From Bacteroidales bacterium (lineage in GTDB: Bacteria > Bacteroidota > Bacteroidia > Bacteroidales > Azobacteroidaceae): DNA of 5,673 bases. Both the position numbers and the translations under genes were made by a program. The notes under the pieces are model-generated. The model saw nothing but the letters and a program-made list of their open reading frames with translations, was not told where the DNA came from and did no database searches. The stretch is taken from contig JAJBTS010000117.1 in the NCBI GenBank assembly GCA_020860885.1, positions 1 to 5,673 on the forward strand, given 5' to 3'. Shown here in pieces: positions 1 to 5,550 of the stretch; position 1 is the stretch's first letter, and every line of letters starts with the position of its first letter.

Positions 1-258
1 GTCGATATCATGAATGATTTTATGATTACCAAAAGGGATGGAATTACGGTAACCTCGATCAAATTATATACAATTAACGGTATTTTTACTTCTAATGAAT
101 ATTTCTGTTCGGAAGTAGAAAAATGGATGAAAGATACTACATCCAAATCCCTTCGTTTAAGTGGAGCTTCGGCAAAAGAGCGCTATAAGTTCTTTCAAAA
201 CTTAAAAAATAAAACGAACTATTTGTTAGAGAAGTTTGACCATGGAGAGATATATTAA
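1..258 (+). CDS. Hypothetical protein, probably 5'-truncated by the window edge
   Basis: I do not recognise this protein. The frame is open from base 1 (Val-Asp-Ile before the first ATG at 10), so the gene may begin upstream of the window; if it begins at the ATG at 10 it encodes 82 residues. The sequence is mixed polar and aromatic. It has no membrane segment, no evident signal peptide and no catalytic motif I can name. The C-terminal half (from about residue 40) is rich in Lys and Ser and looks helical, ending in Gly-Glu-Ile-Tyr before TAA. It converges on the helicase tail gene at 337, with 78 bases between the two stops and no clear terminator hairpin there. Composition matches its neighbours. 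It could be the C-terminal end of a larger protein or a small stand-alone protein; the sequence does not decide between these. Confidence 0.5.
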   Translation, partial: VDIMNDFMITKRDGITVTSIKLYTINGIFTSNEYFCSEVEKWMKDTTSKSLRLSGASAKERYKFFQNLKNKTNYLLEKFDHGEIY

Positions 259-336
259 AAAACACATCAAAAAATATCTTGTTAGAAATTAGGAAATTAT
301 ATGGATAAGAACCTCAGAATAATACCTCTTAAAGAT

Positions 337-552
337 TCAAACTCTTTTTACGGTATTTCGGGCTATTTCTATTTTATACTTTTTGCCTTTCATCTTTTCA
401 TCTTTTATGTTAGAAAGTAAGGTTTTTATAACCGACGAACGCACCGCAACAAAAGATATAAAATCCTTCACTTCAATCAGCCCCAGATCGGACTTATCCA
501 ATTTTCCTTTTTGTAAAAAGAAACCCACAATATCGCTTTTATTCAGTTTGTT
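337..552 (-). pseudogene. Out-of-frame C-terminal RNA-binding domain of the DbpA-type helicase
   Basis: This frame encodes 71 residues that continue the helicase at 539-1672 if one A is dropped from the A9 run (plus-strand T9 at 551-559). The joined product reads GGKKNKLNKSDIVGFF and on to the stop at 337. Compared from memory with the E. coli DbpA C-terminal domain, it matches at GGKK near the start, the hydrophobic DIVGFF/DVLGAL segment, a GLIEV/GKIDV strand, a FVAVR/YVAIR strand, and a final KMKGKKYKIEIAR/KIKGKTCRVRLLK strand. That domain gives DbpA its specificity for 23S rRNA. The repaired protein would be about 444 residues, close to the 457 of E. coli DbpA. The frame alone has only a GTG (at 528) as a possible start and no promoter or ribosome-binding signal, so separate translation is unlikely. 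The tail is otherwise free of stops, which suggests the break is recent, artefactual or bypassed by slippage. Confidence 0.85.
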
Positions 553-1672
553 TTTTTTTGCCTCCGCTTATATAAATAGTCTGGTAATCCGGAGGTTTGG
601 GTAATGATTTACACTTTTCGATTTTTAGTATTTCTAAATCGTCAGGGATATACTCAGGTGTTTTATCATCTTTATACATCAGTATGTATACGGTTCCGGA
701 AGCATCCATACGGGCTGTACGGCCATTGCGATGAGTAAATTCGCTCTCTTTGGAGGGTAGGTTGTAATGAATAACGTGTTTCATCTCAGGAATATCCAAA
801 CCTCTTGCAGCCAGATCGGTCGTAACTAAATAATTCAGGCTGCCGTTCCTGAATTGAATGAGGATTCTTTCCCTGTCGTCCTGGTCCATACCTCCGTGAT
901 AATAACCTGTCTGGATACCCTTTTTGTTTAGAAGGTCACTGATACGTTCCGCTACTCCTCTATGATTAGAGAAGATAAGTGCAGGTTCAGAATGGAATGA
1001 ACCTATGAGTTGAAATAAAGATTCTATTTTATCTTTCTCCGGTGAGAAAACGAGTTTAAGTGAAAGATCTTTGCTTTTCTCTTCGTGTGTATAGTCAAGA
1101 ATAGCAGGTGTTCCTAGTTGAATAAAGTCCGGAATTTCCACATCGGAAGTCGCAGAAACCAAAATCTTTTTCTGTAAAAAAGGCAATTGAGAAATAATAG
1201 TATTCATTTCATCCTGAAAACCCAATTGCAAGGATTTATCGAATTCATCCAATACTAATAGTTGGATAGAATCCGTATCAAAAGATTTTCGTTTCAGATG
1301 ATCCGTTAGTCGTCCGGGTGTTCCGATCAGTAAGGCCGGAGGATTACTCAGGTTTTTAAGTTCGGTTTCAATAGAATGTCCTCCGTAGCAAATATTCACT
1401 TTGTATTTGGTTCCCATTTTTTTCCATACCTGTTCTATCTGAAGAGCCAATTCGCGGGAAGGGACAATGATCAAACACTGTACCGTTTTTATATCCTCTT
1501 TCAGTAATTGGAGGACAGGCAATAAAAAAGCCACTGTTTTCCCTGAGCCGGTAGGAGATAATAATAATACATTGTGTTCATTGATAATAGTATCCTGAGT
1601 CGCAATTTGCATTTCATTCAGGCTGTCGATGCCCAGATTGGATAATAGGATTGCTCGATTTTCTGCATTCAT
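539..1672 (-). CDS. dbpA: DEAD-box RNA helicase, DbpA type (helicase core, ends early after a frame break)
   Basis: ATP-dependent RNA helicase with both RecA-like domains. Counting from the ATG at 1672 (377 residues): Q-motif Gln about 22, motif I SPTGSGKT 39-46, Ia PSRELA 71-76, Ib TPGR 118-121, motif II DEFD 142-145, motif III SAT 173-175, motif V TTDLAARGLDIP 284-295, motif VI HRNGRTAR 314-321. E. coli DbpA acts on 23S rRNA hairpin 92 during 50S assembly; the same role is inferred here from the C-terminal domain. The frame ends at 539 just after ISGGKKK, where the DbpA RNA-binding domain should begin. That domain continues in another frame (337-552), beyond nine A residues. The frame is open up to a TTG at 1699, but the ATG at 1672 is preferred because a TAnnTTTG box lies at 1677-1684, inside the longer version. 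The thermonuclease gene ends 30 bases upstream on the same strand. Helicase identity is very sure; the DbpA subfamily is likely. Confidence 0.93.
   Translation of the reverse strand: MNAENRAILLSNLGIDSLNEMQIATQDTIINEHNVLLLSPTGSGKTVAFLLPVLQLLKEDIKTVQCLIIVPSRELALQIEQVWKKMGTKYKVNICYGGHSIETELKNLSNPPALLIGTPGRLTDHLKRKSFDTDSIQLLVLDEFDKSLQLGFQDEMNTIISQLPFLQKKILVSATSDVEIPDFIQLGTPAILDYTHEEKSKDLSLKLVFSPEKDKIESLFQLIGSFHSEPALIFSNHRGVAERISDLLNKKGIQTGYYHGGMDQDDRERILIQFRNGSLNYLVTTDLAARGLDIPEMKHVIHYNLPSKESEFTHRNGRTARMDASGTVYILMYKDDKTPEYIPDDLEILKIEKCKSLPKPPDYQTIYISGGKKKQTE
551..559 (-). other. A9 homopolymer at the helicase frame break (candidate slippage site)
   Basis: The plus strand carries nine T residues here, so the helicase mRNA carries A9 between GGC and CAAACTG. 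In the annotated frame this reads Lys-Lys-Lys-Gln-Thr-Glu-stop. With eight A residues (or eleven) it reads into the full RNA-binding domain. With ten it stops almost at once, at a TGA. Runs of nine A are known sites of RNA polymerase slippage, of replication slippage and of sequencing indels, and the sequence alone cannot separate these. Confidence 0.8.
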
Positions 1673-1676
1673 AGAA

Positions 1677-1684
1677 CAAAGGTA
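1677..1684 (-). promoter_or_regulatory. Candidate -7 box (TACCTTTG) directly before the helicase start
   Basis: The minus strand reads TACCTTTG, a perfect match to the Bacteroidota TAnnTTTG -7 element, followed by TTCT and then the ATG at 1672. Transcription would begin at or within a few bases of the ATG, giving a leaderless or nearly leaderless mRNA. A TTTG lies upstream but only 12 bases from the box, closer than the usual spacing of about 19-21, so the -33 part is weak. The box supports the ATG at 1672 over the TTG at 1699. Confidence 0.5.
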
Positions 1685-1702
1685 AGATATTATTGGCAAA
1701 TC

Positions 1703-2278
1703 TTATTTACTATTTTTACCGGTTGTTTTGTTTTTCCGGAAATCCCAGGGAGCTACAGGGTTCTTGTCTTTCCACAATCCCACTTGTTTTATTCTGGCTG
1801 AACTTTCCAGGGCGGCGTATTCTTCCGACTTGTCATATTTCTTAAAATGCCAGGCCATCCCTTCTTTCAGCATCTCTGCTGAAACATCTTTTCCGTCTGG
1901 AGTATAAACCCAGACAACAGGTCTCCCATATCCGTCGTTTTTCTTCTGTACAACGATTCCTACTCTTTTGTTGTAGATCAGATTGGAGAGGTATTGCTTC
2001 GATTTCTCCCCAAAGGCTTGCTTCTTCTCAGGAGCATCAATGGCGTAAATCCTGAAACGTATTTCTATATTATCCTGCGTTAAACCTGTAAAAGTATCCC
2101 CATCGGAGATTCCAATCACTTTTATGGAATAGTCGTATTCTCGTTCCTGATGTTGTTCATCTGCATGAGAGGTTGGAATGAGGTCTTTCAATTCCCACTT
2201 ATTTTCACAATAAGTGAATAATGCAGTCAGTAATACTACAATAAGTACGATTCGTTTCTTTTTTAATGATTTAGTCAT
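1703..2278 (-). CDS. Thermonuclease (SNase-like) family protein, secreted or membrane-anchored
   Basis: This 191-residue protein has a staphylococcal-nuclease-like domain from about residue 50 to 182; the family cleaves DNA and RNA with calcium. The signature residues are present: Asp59-Gly-Asp61-Thr (S. aureus nuclease DGDT), Arg76 (Arg35 there), Asp81-Ala-Pro-Glu84 (Asp40 and Glu43), and Arg119 in DGYGRP (Arg87), followed by the expected GLW and PW segments. An active enzyme is therefore likely. The N-terminus is KKKR followed by a hydrophobic stretch at about 10-23, typical of a signal peptide or anchor. Cys24 follows it, but Tyr at position -1 makes a poor lipobox, so lipoprotein status is doubtful. 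A charged linker of about 25 residues then leads to the domain, so the protein probably acts in the periplasm or outside the cell. The start is the ATG at 2278. The helicase gene follows 30 bases downstream and may be partly co-transcribed, although it has its own -7 box. Nutrient scavenging or DNA uptake are possible roles; nothing here decides. Confidence 0.92.
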   Translation of the reverse strand: MTKSLKKKRIVLIVVLLTALFTYCENKWELKDLIPTSHADEQHQEREYDYSIKVIGISDGDTFTGLTQDNIEIRFRIYAIDAPEKKQAFGEKSKQYLSNLIYNKRVGIVVQKKNDGYGRPVVWVYTPDGKDVSAEMLKEGMAWHFKKYDKSEEYAALESSARIKQVGLWKDKNPVAPWDFRKNKTTGKNSK

Positions 2279-2356
2279 AAGATAGGGATATGCTTTTGAG
2301 ATATCTTCCTGGAGTATTCGTAGTCCGGAAACCAGTTGTATCCAGTAAATATTTTA

Positions 2357-2364
2357 CAAAAATA
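2357..2364 (-). promoter_or_regulatory. Candidate -7 box (TATTTTTG) for the thermonuclease gene
   Basis: The minus strand reads TATTTTTG, matching TAnnTTTG, about 79 bases before the thermonuclease ATG at 2278. The leader would be about 70 bases. No clear TTTG lies at the usual -33 distance, only an AT-rich stretch that includes the palindrome at 2380-2391. In such AT-rich DNA the match could be chance. Confidence 0.35.
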
Positions 2365-2379
2365 GAACTTTTTAATTTA

Positions 2380-2391
2380 TTTATCGATAAA
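2380..2391. repeat. 12-bp perfect palindrome TTTATCGATAAA
   Basis: This perfect palindrome lies in the divergent region between the thermonuclease and YihY-family genes. It sits 15 bases upstream of the candidate thermonuclease -7 box, roughly where a -33 element or an operator would be. It could bind a dimeric regulator, but short AT-rich palindromes arise readily by chance. Confidence 0.25.
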
Positions 2392-2467
2392 CTCCTTTGG
2401 AGTTGTATGAAATCTTTGTAATTTTTACTTTTAAATTTTAGGGGTATCTTTCCTGCTGATATAAGAC

Positions 2468-2475
2468 TACGTTTG
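2468..2475 (+). promoter_or_regulatory. Candidate -7 box (TACGTTTG) for the YihY-family gene
   Basis: The plus strand reads TACGTTTG, a full TAnnTTTG match, 43 bases before the ATG at 2519. The mRNA leader would be about 35-40 bases and ends in an A-rich stretch (GATAAGAAAAAATACTTAA), a common pattern before starts in this phylum where Shine-Dalgarno sequences are rare. No TTTG lies at the expected -33 distance. Confidence 0.45.
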
Positions 2476-2518
2476 AACAAAAGAGTTAATTTTTTTGTTG
2501 ATAAGAAAAAATACTTAA

Positions 2519-3481
2519 ATGAAATACGAGTCAAATACGAGGAAGAAACTCACCTTCCCGGTATTAATTAAGATTTTCAAAGATACTTTTCAGGGTTTTG
2601 GGGATGATAATGTTACAAGGTTAAGTGCTTCTCTGGCTTATGCTACGCTTTTTTCGATGATTCCTCTGCTGTCTTTCCTGATTACTCTCGGAACTTTTTT
2701 ACACATGGATTTAGCCAATCAGCTTTATATACAATTGCAACCCGTAGTAGGTACGGATGCGGTAAACCAGTTGAGGGCTATCCTTGAAAACGCAGAAAAT
2801 GCCGATACTTCCAACCTGGCGGGAATTATAAGCTTAGGAGTGACTATATTTGGTGCCACTGCTATTTTTGCCGAAATGCAGGGTTCACTGAATACCATTT
2901 GGGGAATCAAAGCCATTCCTAAAAAAGGATGGCTTAAATTCATTAAGAACCGGTTGCTCTCTTTCTCTATCATTCTGGTGTTTGCTTTCATCCTGTTGAT
3001 TACATTTACAATTTCCAATGTGATTGGAAATCTAAGCGACAGATTTATGTCTAATTACCCGGATGTTGCACAATCTTTGGTGAAAATTATAGGAATGATA
3101 ATCAATGTAGGAGTTACGGCTTTTATTTTTGCTTTGATTTTTAAAATGTTGCCGGATGCTAAGATAAAGATCAGGGATGTTATTGTCGGAGCGTTGGTAA
3201 CTACAGTCTTGTTTTTGATAGGGCAATGGGCTATATCTTTATATATAGGAATCGCAAATGTAGGAAATGTTTATGGGGCTGCTGCTTTTCTGGCTGTTTT
3301 GATTACCTGGATCTATTATTCTGCTATGATCATATATATAGGAGCTGAGTTTACAGAAGCCTGGGCAAATGAAATGGGGAGTAAAATTTTTCCGGATGAA
3401 TTTGCAGTAACGACCCGGATCATTGAAATACATGAAGATAAACCCGTTGAATCTGTAAATAAAATAGAAATCAGCAGATAA
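2519..3481 (+). CDS. YihY/BrkB-family inner membrane protein
   Basis: This 320-residue polytopic membrane protein matches the YihY family, once misnamed ribonuclease BN. Family features include the N-terminal DNVTRLSASLAYATLFSMIPLL segment (positions 30-51), NTIWGI (125-130), a central P-rich turn after FKMLPD, and a late GNVYGAAAFLAVLITWIYYSA segment (249-269) followed by GAEFTEAW. I count six hydrophobic segments, at about 40-61, 100-119, 146-170, 186-208, 219-243 and 252-277. The N-terminus is short and basic, and the C-terminus of about 40 residues is polar and charged, both probably cytoplasmic. Length is normal for the family. The biochemical function is not established; some members have been linked to serum resistance or transport. 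It stands alone on the plus strand, divergent from the thermonuclease gene and convergent with the small acidic-protein gene, with a strong hairpin right after its stop. Confidence 0.93.
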   Translation: MKYESNTRKKLTFPVLIKIFKDTFQGFGDDNVTRLSASLAYATLFSMIPLLSFLITLGTFLHMDLANQLYIQLQPVVGTDAVNQLRAILENAENADTSNLAGIISLGVTIFGATAIFAEMQGSLNTIWGIKAIPKKGWLKFIKNRLLSFSIILVFAFILLITFTISNVIGNLSDRFMSNYPDVAQSLVKIIGMIINVGVTAFIFALIFKMLPDAKIKIRDVIVGALVTTVLFLIGQWAISLYIGIANVGNVYGAAAFLAVLITWIYYSAMIIYIGAEFTEAWANEMGSKIFPDEFAVTTRIIEIHEDKPVESVNKIEISR

Positions 3482-3521
3482 AATAATTTTTCGGATGAGG
3501 CAACCTATCCGAAAAATTATT
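3482..3521. terminator. Long hairpin after the YihY-family gene, possible bidirectional terminator
   Basis: A perfect 15-base inverted repeat (arms 3482-3496 and 3507-3521, AATAATTTTTCGGAT) begins directly after the TAA at 3479-3481. The inner bases extend it: AGG pairs with CCT around a CAA loop, leaving G3497 bulged. The position between convergent genes suits a shared transcription end. The geometry is unusual, because the T run is on the 5' arm and the A run on the 3' arm, the reverse of a standard intrinsic terminator, and no long U tract follows. It may instead protect mRNA 3' ends. Confidence 0.55.
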
Positions 3522-3548
3522 CAGTCAAAACAACAATATAAAATAAGA

Positions 3549-3562
3549 TCTAACTAGTTAGA
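3549..3562. repeat. 14-bp perfect palindrome TCTAACTAGTTAGA
   Basis: This perfect palindrome lies five bases beyond the stop of the small acidic-protein gene (minus strand), and on that strand it is followed by the T-rich sequence TCTTATTTTAT. It can fold only into a short stem with a small loop. It could be a weak minus-strand terminator or a protein-binding site. Confidence 0.3.
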
Positions 3563-3567
3563 ATAGT

Positions 3568-3738
3568 TCAATCCCATCTCTTTTTTTCTTCTTTCCTTTC
3601 GTATTCGGAAATATCTTTCGACCAATCTGCCTTATCTCCTATAAATTCTTCCGCCGGCTGATCCGGTAAATGATTATTTTCGTTGTCGATGTCGTAAGAC
3701 ATTCCCATTTCATCTTTACTTAAATCTTTCTCTTTCAT
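3568..3738 (-). CDS. Small acidic hypothetical protein (56 residues)
   Basis: This short frame runs from the ATG at 3738 to TGA at 3568-3570. The protein begins MKEKDLSKDEMGMSYDIDNE and ends EEKKRWD. It has 9 Asp, 9 Glu, 8 Lys and 2 Arg, so the net charge is about -8, and it has no Cys, no hydrophobic segment and no signal peptide. It is probably a soluble cytoplasmic protein, perhaps partly disordered. Codon use looks like that of neighbouring genes, and the frame fills most of the gap between the hairpin at 3482 and the methyltransferase. I cannot assign a family. It lies 122 bases downstream of the methyltransferase stop on the same strand, and an imperfect hairpin at 3769-3794 separates them. 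A weak -7-like TAATTTTC lies just before the start, one base off consensus. It may be a general Bacteroidota small protein. Confidence 0.65.
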   Translation of the reverse strand: MKEKDLSKDEMGMSYDIDNENNHLPDQPAEEFIGDKADWSKDISEYERKEEKKRWD

Positions 3739-3768
3739 AGTCAGAAAATTAAATTATATATTCACTAC

Positions 3769-3794
3769 AAAGGATTTTATTTATAAAAGCCTTT
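3769..3794. repeat. Imperfect inverted repeat between the methyltransferase and small-protein genes
   Basis: Arms AAAGGATTTTAT (3769-3780) and ATAAAAGCCTTT (3783-3794) pair at 11 of 12 positions around two bases. On the minus strand it lies 31 bases before the small-protein ATG and about 66 bases past the methyltransferase stop. It could be a transcript end, a processing site or an operator. No trailing U tract is present. Confidence 0.35.
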
Positions 3795-3860
3795 ATCTTT
3801 CTAACGTTTAGGATAGAGATTGGTTTAAATCTTAAAGGTTAATATTTTCTTTAAAGAGAT

Positions 3861-4592
3861 CTATTTCCGGGCGGAAATAAGCAGCATCATAGGCCTTCTC
3901 AGTTCATCTTTCATATCAGGAAATTCTTTTAGCATCTCCGCGCTGGGTTCCGGCTCTACGATTTCCCGGATAGTGAAACCGGCTTTCAGCAGGCTGTTCA
4001 AATAGGTCGTCAACGTTTTGTGATACTTGATTACTTTTTCTCCCAGGAAGTTGGCTTCTCTTCTTCCTTCAATAAAGTAATTATCGACAGGCCAATGAAG
4101 TATTTTGCCGTTTTCGTCGTAAAACCATTCCTGTGTACCATAGGCTGTGAATACAGGATGTTCCACCGAGAAAACAAAGCTTCCTCCGGTACGCAACCAT
4201 TTGTAGACCTTTCTAGCCAAAGATTCAAACGATTCGATATAATGAAGGGTAAGCGAACTTATTACCAGATCGAATTGTTCCGCAGGGTAATCAACGTCTT
4301 CCAGGGGTTTCCGGATGTATTCAATGCCTTTCAAAGAGTTAATTTCGTTGGCTCTTTCCAGCATTTTTTGAGAAATATCAATACCAGTTATCGATTTAGC
4401 GCCCTGCTCCATTCCATACCGGCAATGCCATCCGAATCCGCATCCCAGGTCCAGGACATCTTTGCCTGTAAAATCGGGAAGCATGTTTTTCAATACATAC
4501 CATTCGCCCGCTCCTTCGAGGCCCTTTTCCGAACGGTTCATTTTTTTATACTGTTCGAAAAACTTTGCATCGTCGTATTTATTTTCTTTCAT
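3861..4592 (-). CDS. Class I SAM-dependent methyltransferase (Methyltransf_11-like)
   Basis: This 243-residue protein has a Rossmann-type SAM-binding fold. Motif I is VLDLGCGFGWH at 46-56, the acidic end of strand 2 is GIDIS at 70-74 (the Asp would bind the SAM ribose), and the strand 4 motif is FDLVISSLTLHYI at 107-119, followed by WLRTGGSFVFSVEHP at 132-146. The C-terminal third (EWFYDENGKILHWPVDNYF, then the KYHKTLTTYLNSLLKAGF segment) is typical of small-molecule methyltransferases of the UbiE/Methyltransf_11 group; the substrate cannot be read from sequence. The frame is open to a TTG at 4652, but the ATG at 4592 is preferred. The longer form would run through the TAnnTTTG box at 4618-4625, and the domain needs nothing before residue 1. 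No membrane segment is seen. It is divergent from a second, different methyltransferase at 4744. A perfect 8-base inverted repeat spans its stop codon (3862-3879). Confidence 0.9.
   Translation of the reverse strand: MKENKYDDAKFFEQYKKMNRSEKGLEGAGEWYVLKNMLPDFTGKDVLDLGCGFGWHCRYGMEQGAKSITGIDISQKMLERANEINSLKGIEYIRKPLEDVDYPAEQFDLVISSLTLHYIESFESLARKVYKWLRTGGSFVFSVEHPVFTAYGTQEWFYDENGKILHWPVDNYFIEGRREANFLGEKVIKYHKTLTTYLNSLLKAGFTIREIVEPEPSAEMLKEFPDMKDELRRPMMLLISARK
3862..3879. repeat. Inverted repeat across the methyltransferase stop codon
   Basis: TATTTCCG and CGGAAATA flank two G bases (plus strand TATTTCCGGGCGGAAATA). The repeat covers the last codons (Ile-Ser-Ala-Arg-Lys) and the first bases of the TAG stop. 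In RNA it gives a tight GC-centred hairpin at the 3' end of the gene. On the minus strand no U run follows directly, so termination is not assured. Confidence 0.35.
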
Positions 4593-4617
4593 CTTAAAAA
4601 TCCGTTTGTTTATAGTG

Positions 4618-4625
4618 CAAAAGTA
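4618..4625 (-). promoter_or_regulatory. Candidate -7 box (TACTTTTG) for the minus-strand methyltransferase
   Basis: The minus strand reads TACTTTTG, matching TAnnTTTG, 25 bases before the ATG at 4592. A TTTG occurs at 4650-4653 on the same strand, 24 bases upstream of the box, a little beyond the usual 19-21. The leader would be about 20 bases. This box is the main reason to prefer the ATG at 4592. Confidence 0.5.
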
Positions 4626-4713
4626 CTCATAAAATCTAAGAGATAGCTTCAAAATTTCTCCTGAATTCTATGTTCTCTCTTTATAGGTATCCTGGCTTTC
4701 TATTCTTTTTAGT

Positions 4714-4721
4714 TATTTTTG
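4714..4721 (+). promoter_or_regulatory. Candidate -7 box (TATTTTTG) for the plus-strand methyltransferase
   Basis: The plus strand reads TATTTTTG, 22 bases before the ATG at 4744, giving a leader of about 15-17 bases. There is no good TTTG at -33. With the box at 4618-4625 it forms a divergent promoter pair within the 151-base gap between the two methyltransferase genes. Confidence 0.45.
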
Positions 4722-4743
4722 TAAAAGAATTCTACATATAATA

Positions 4744-5550
4744 ATGACAATGCATAAAACATTAGAAGAGAGCGTCGTAGCCGCTATGGATGGGACGAAT
4801 AGCGAGATCTTTAAATATCTTCCCTATATTTTACAGGACTTTTGGGAGATCGGAGCTTCTCCTTCCGACATGATCCGGCTTATAAAAAAATATAAGGAGA
4901 ATTACCCCGGATTAAAAATCCTGGATCTGGGATGTGGTAAAGGAGCTGTATCTATACGGATTGCCCATGAACTAGGATGCGAATGTTGGGGATACGATGG
5001 AATATCGGAATTTATCGAAGAGGCAAAACAAAAAGCTTCTGAATACAACGTAAGTTCTTTATGCCATTTTGAAACAGCAGATATAAGAGAAAAGATCCAT
5101 GAATTCCCACCCGCTGATATTATTATCTTAGGAGCTATCGGGCAGGTCTTTGGAAACTATTATGAAACCTTGATGAAACTGAGTAAGTGTTTGAAAGAGG
5201 ATGGATTGATTCTGATCGATGATGCCTACAGGGAAGATTCGGCTGAATTTTATCATCCTGCCATACTCAAAAGAAGTGAGTTATTGGATCAGATTGCCCG
5301 GGCAGAAATGCAACTGGTCGATGAATTGATTCCCGAAGAACCTGAGGCAATAAATGAAGAACATGATCAGGAATTCGATTCCATAATTGTCAGATGCAAC
5401 GAATTGATGGAAAAATATCCTGAAAAAAGAGTCTTGTTTGAGGATTATATCAAACAACAAAATACGGAATACGAGGTACTCGAAGGTGCGTTTGTTGTTT
5501 GTCTTACAATGGTAATAAAAAAACGGAAAGCAAACCTATTTCATGGATAG
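4744..5550 (+). CDS. Class I SAM-dependent methyltransferase, second type
   Basis: This 268-residue protein has a SAM-binding Rossmann domain at about 55-165. Motif I is ILDLGCGKGAVSIRIA at 59-74, strand 2 is GYDGISEFI at 83-91 (Asp85 as probable ribose ligand), an acidic TADI follows at 111-114, strand 4 is ADIIILGAIGQVFG at 124-137, and strand 5 is GLILIDDAYR at 154-163. A helical insert rich in Glu (about 178-245) separates the core from a last strand, FVVCLTMVIKK. It is only distantly like the methyltransferase at 3861-4592: motif I is shared, but the N-terminal 50 residues and the C-terminal half differ, so this is not a recent duplication. The substrate is unknown; a small molecule is likely. 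The start is the ATG at 4744, with an in-frame ATG two codons later (4750) as an alternative. The stop TAG at 5548-5550 overlaps the start of a possible 28-codon frame. Confidence 0.9.
   Translation: MTMHKTLEESVVAAMDGTNSEIFKYLPYILQDFWEIGASPSDMIRLIKKYKENYPGLKILDLGCGKGAVSIRIAHELGCECWGYDGISEFIEEAKQKASEYNVSSLCHFETADIREKIHEFPPADIIILGAIGQVFGNYYETLMKLSKCLKEDGLILIDDAYREDSAEFYHPAILKRSELLDQIARAEMQLVDELIPEEPEAINEEHDQEFDSIIVRCNELMEKYPEKRVLFEDYIKQQNTEYEVLEGAFVVCLTMVIKKRKANLFHG

Noticed and set aside
301..420. 39-codon plus-strand frame starting MDKNLRIIPLKD
   Set aside because: Most of it overlaps the helicase RNA-binding domain on the other strand, it has no promoter, and its second half is Phe-rich antisense sequence.
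539..552. Classic -1 ribosomal frameshift (A AAA AAG) at the helicase A run
   Set aside because: The tail lies in the frame reached by +1 (or -2). A -1 shift here stops almost immediately at TGA, so a standard -1 slippery site does not explain the gene.
383..604. 73-codon plus-strand frame over the helicase tail
   Set aside because: It is antisense to the DbpA-like RNA-binding domain and the A9 tract; the poly-Phe run comes from the T run.
2271..2534. 87-codon minus-strand frame across the divergent intergenic region
   Set aside because: It begins at a TTG inside the YihY-family gene, covers promoter-like AT-rich DNA, overlaps the thermonuclease start, and the product is low-complexity Lys/Leu/Phe/Ser with no family character.
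2725..3433. Minus-strand frames inside the YihY-family gene
   Set aside because: These are shadows of a membrane-protein gene; the plus strand carries the coherent six-segment protein.
4020..4646. 208-codon plus-strand frame opposite the minus-strand methyltransferase
   Set aside because: It lies fully antisense to a gene with clear SAM-binding motifs. Its product is Phe-rich with no recognisable domain, as expected from the complement of a real coding frame.
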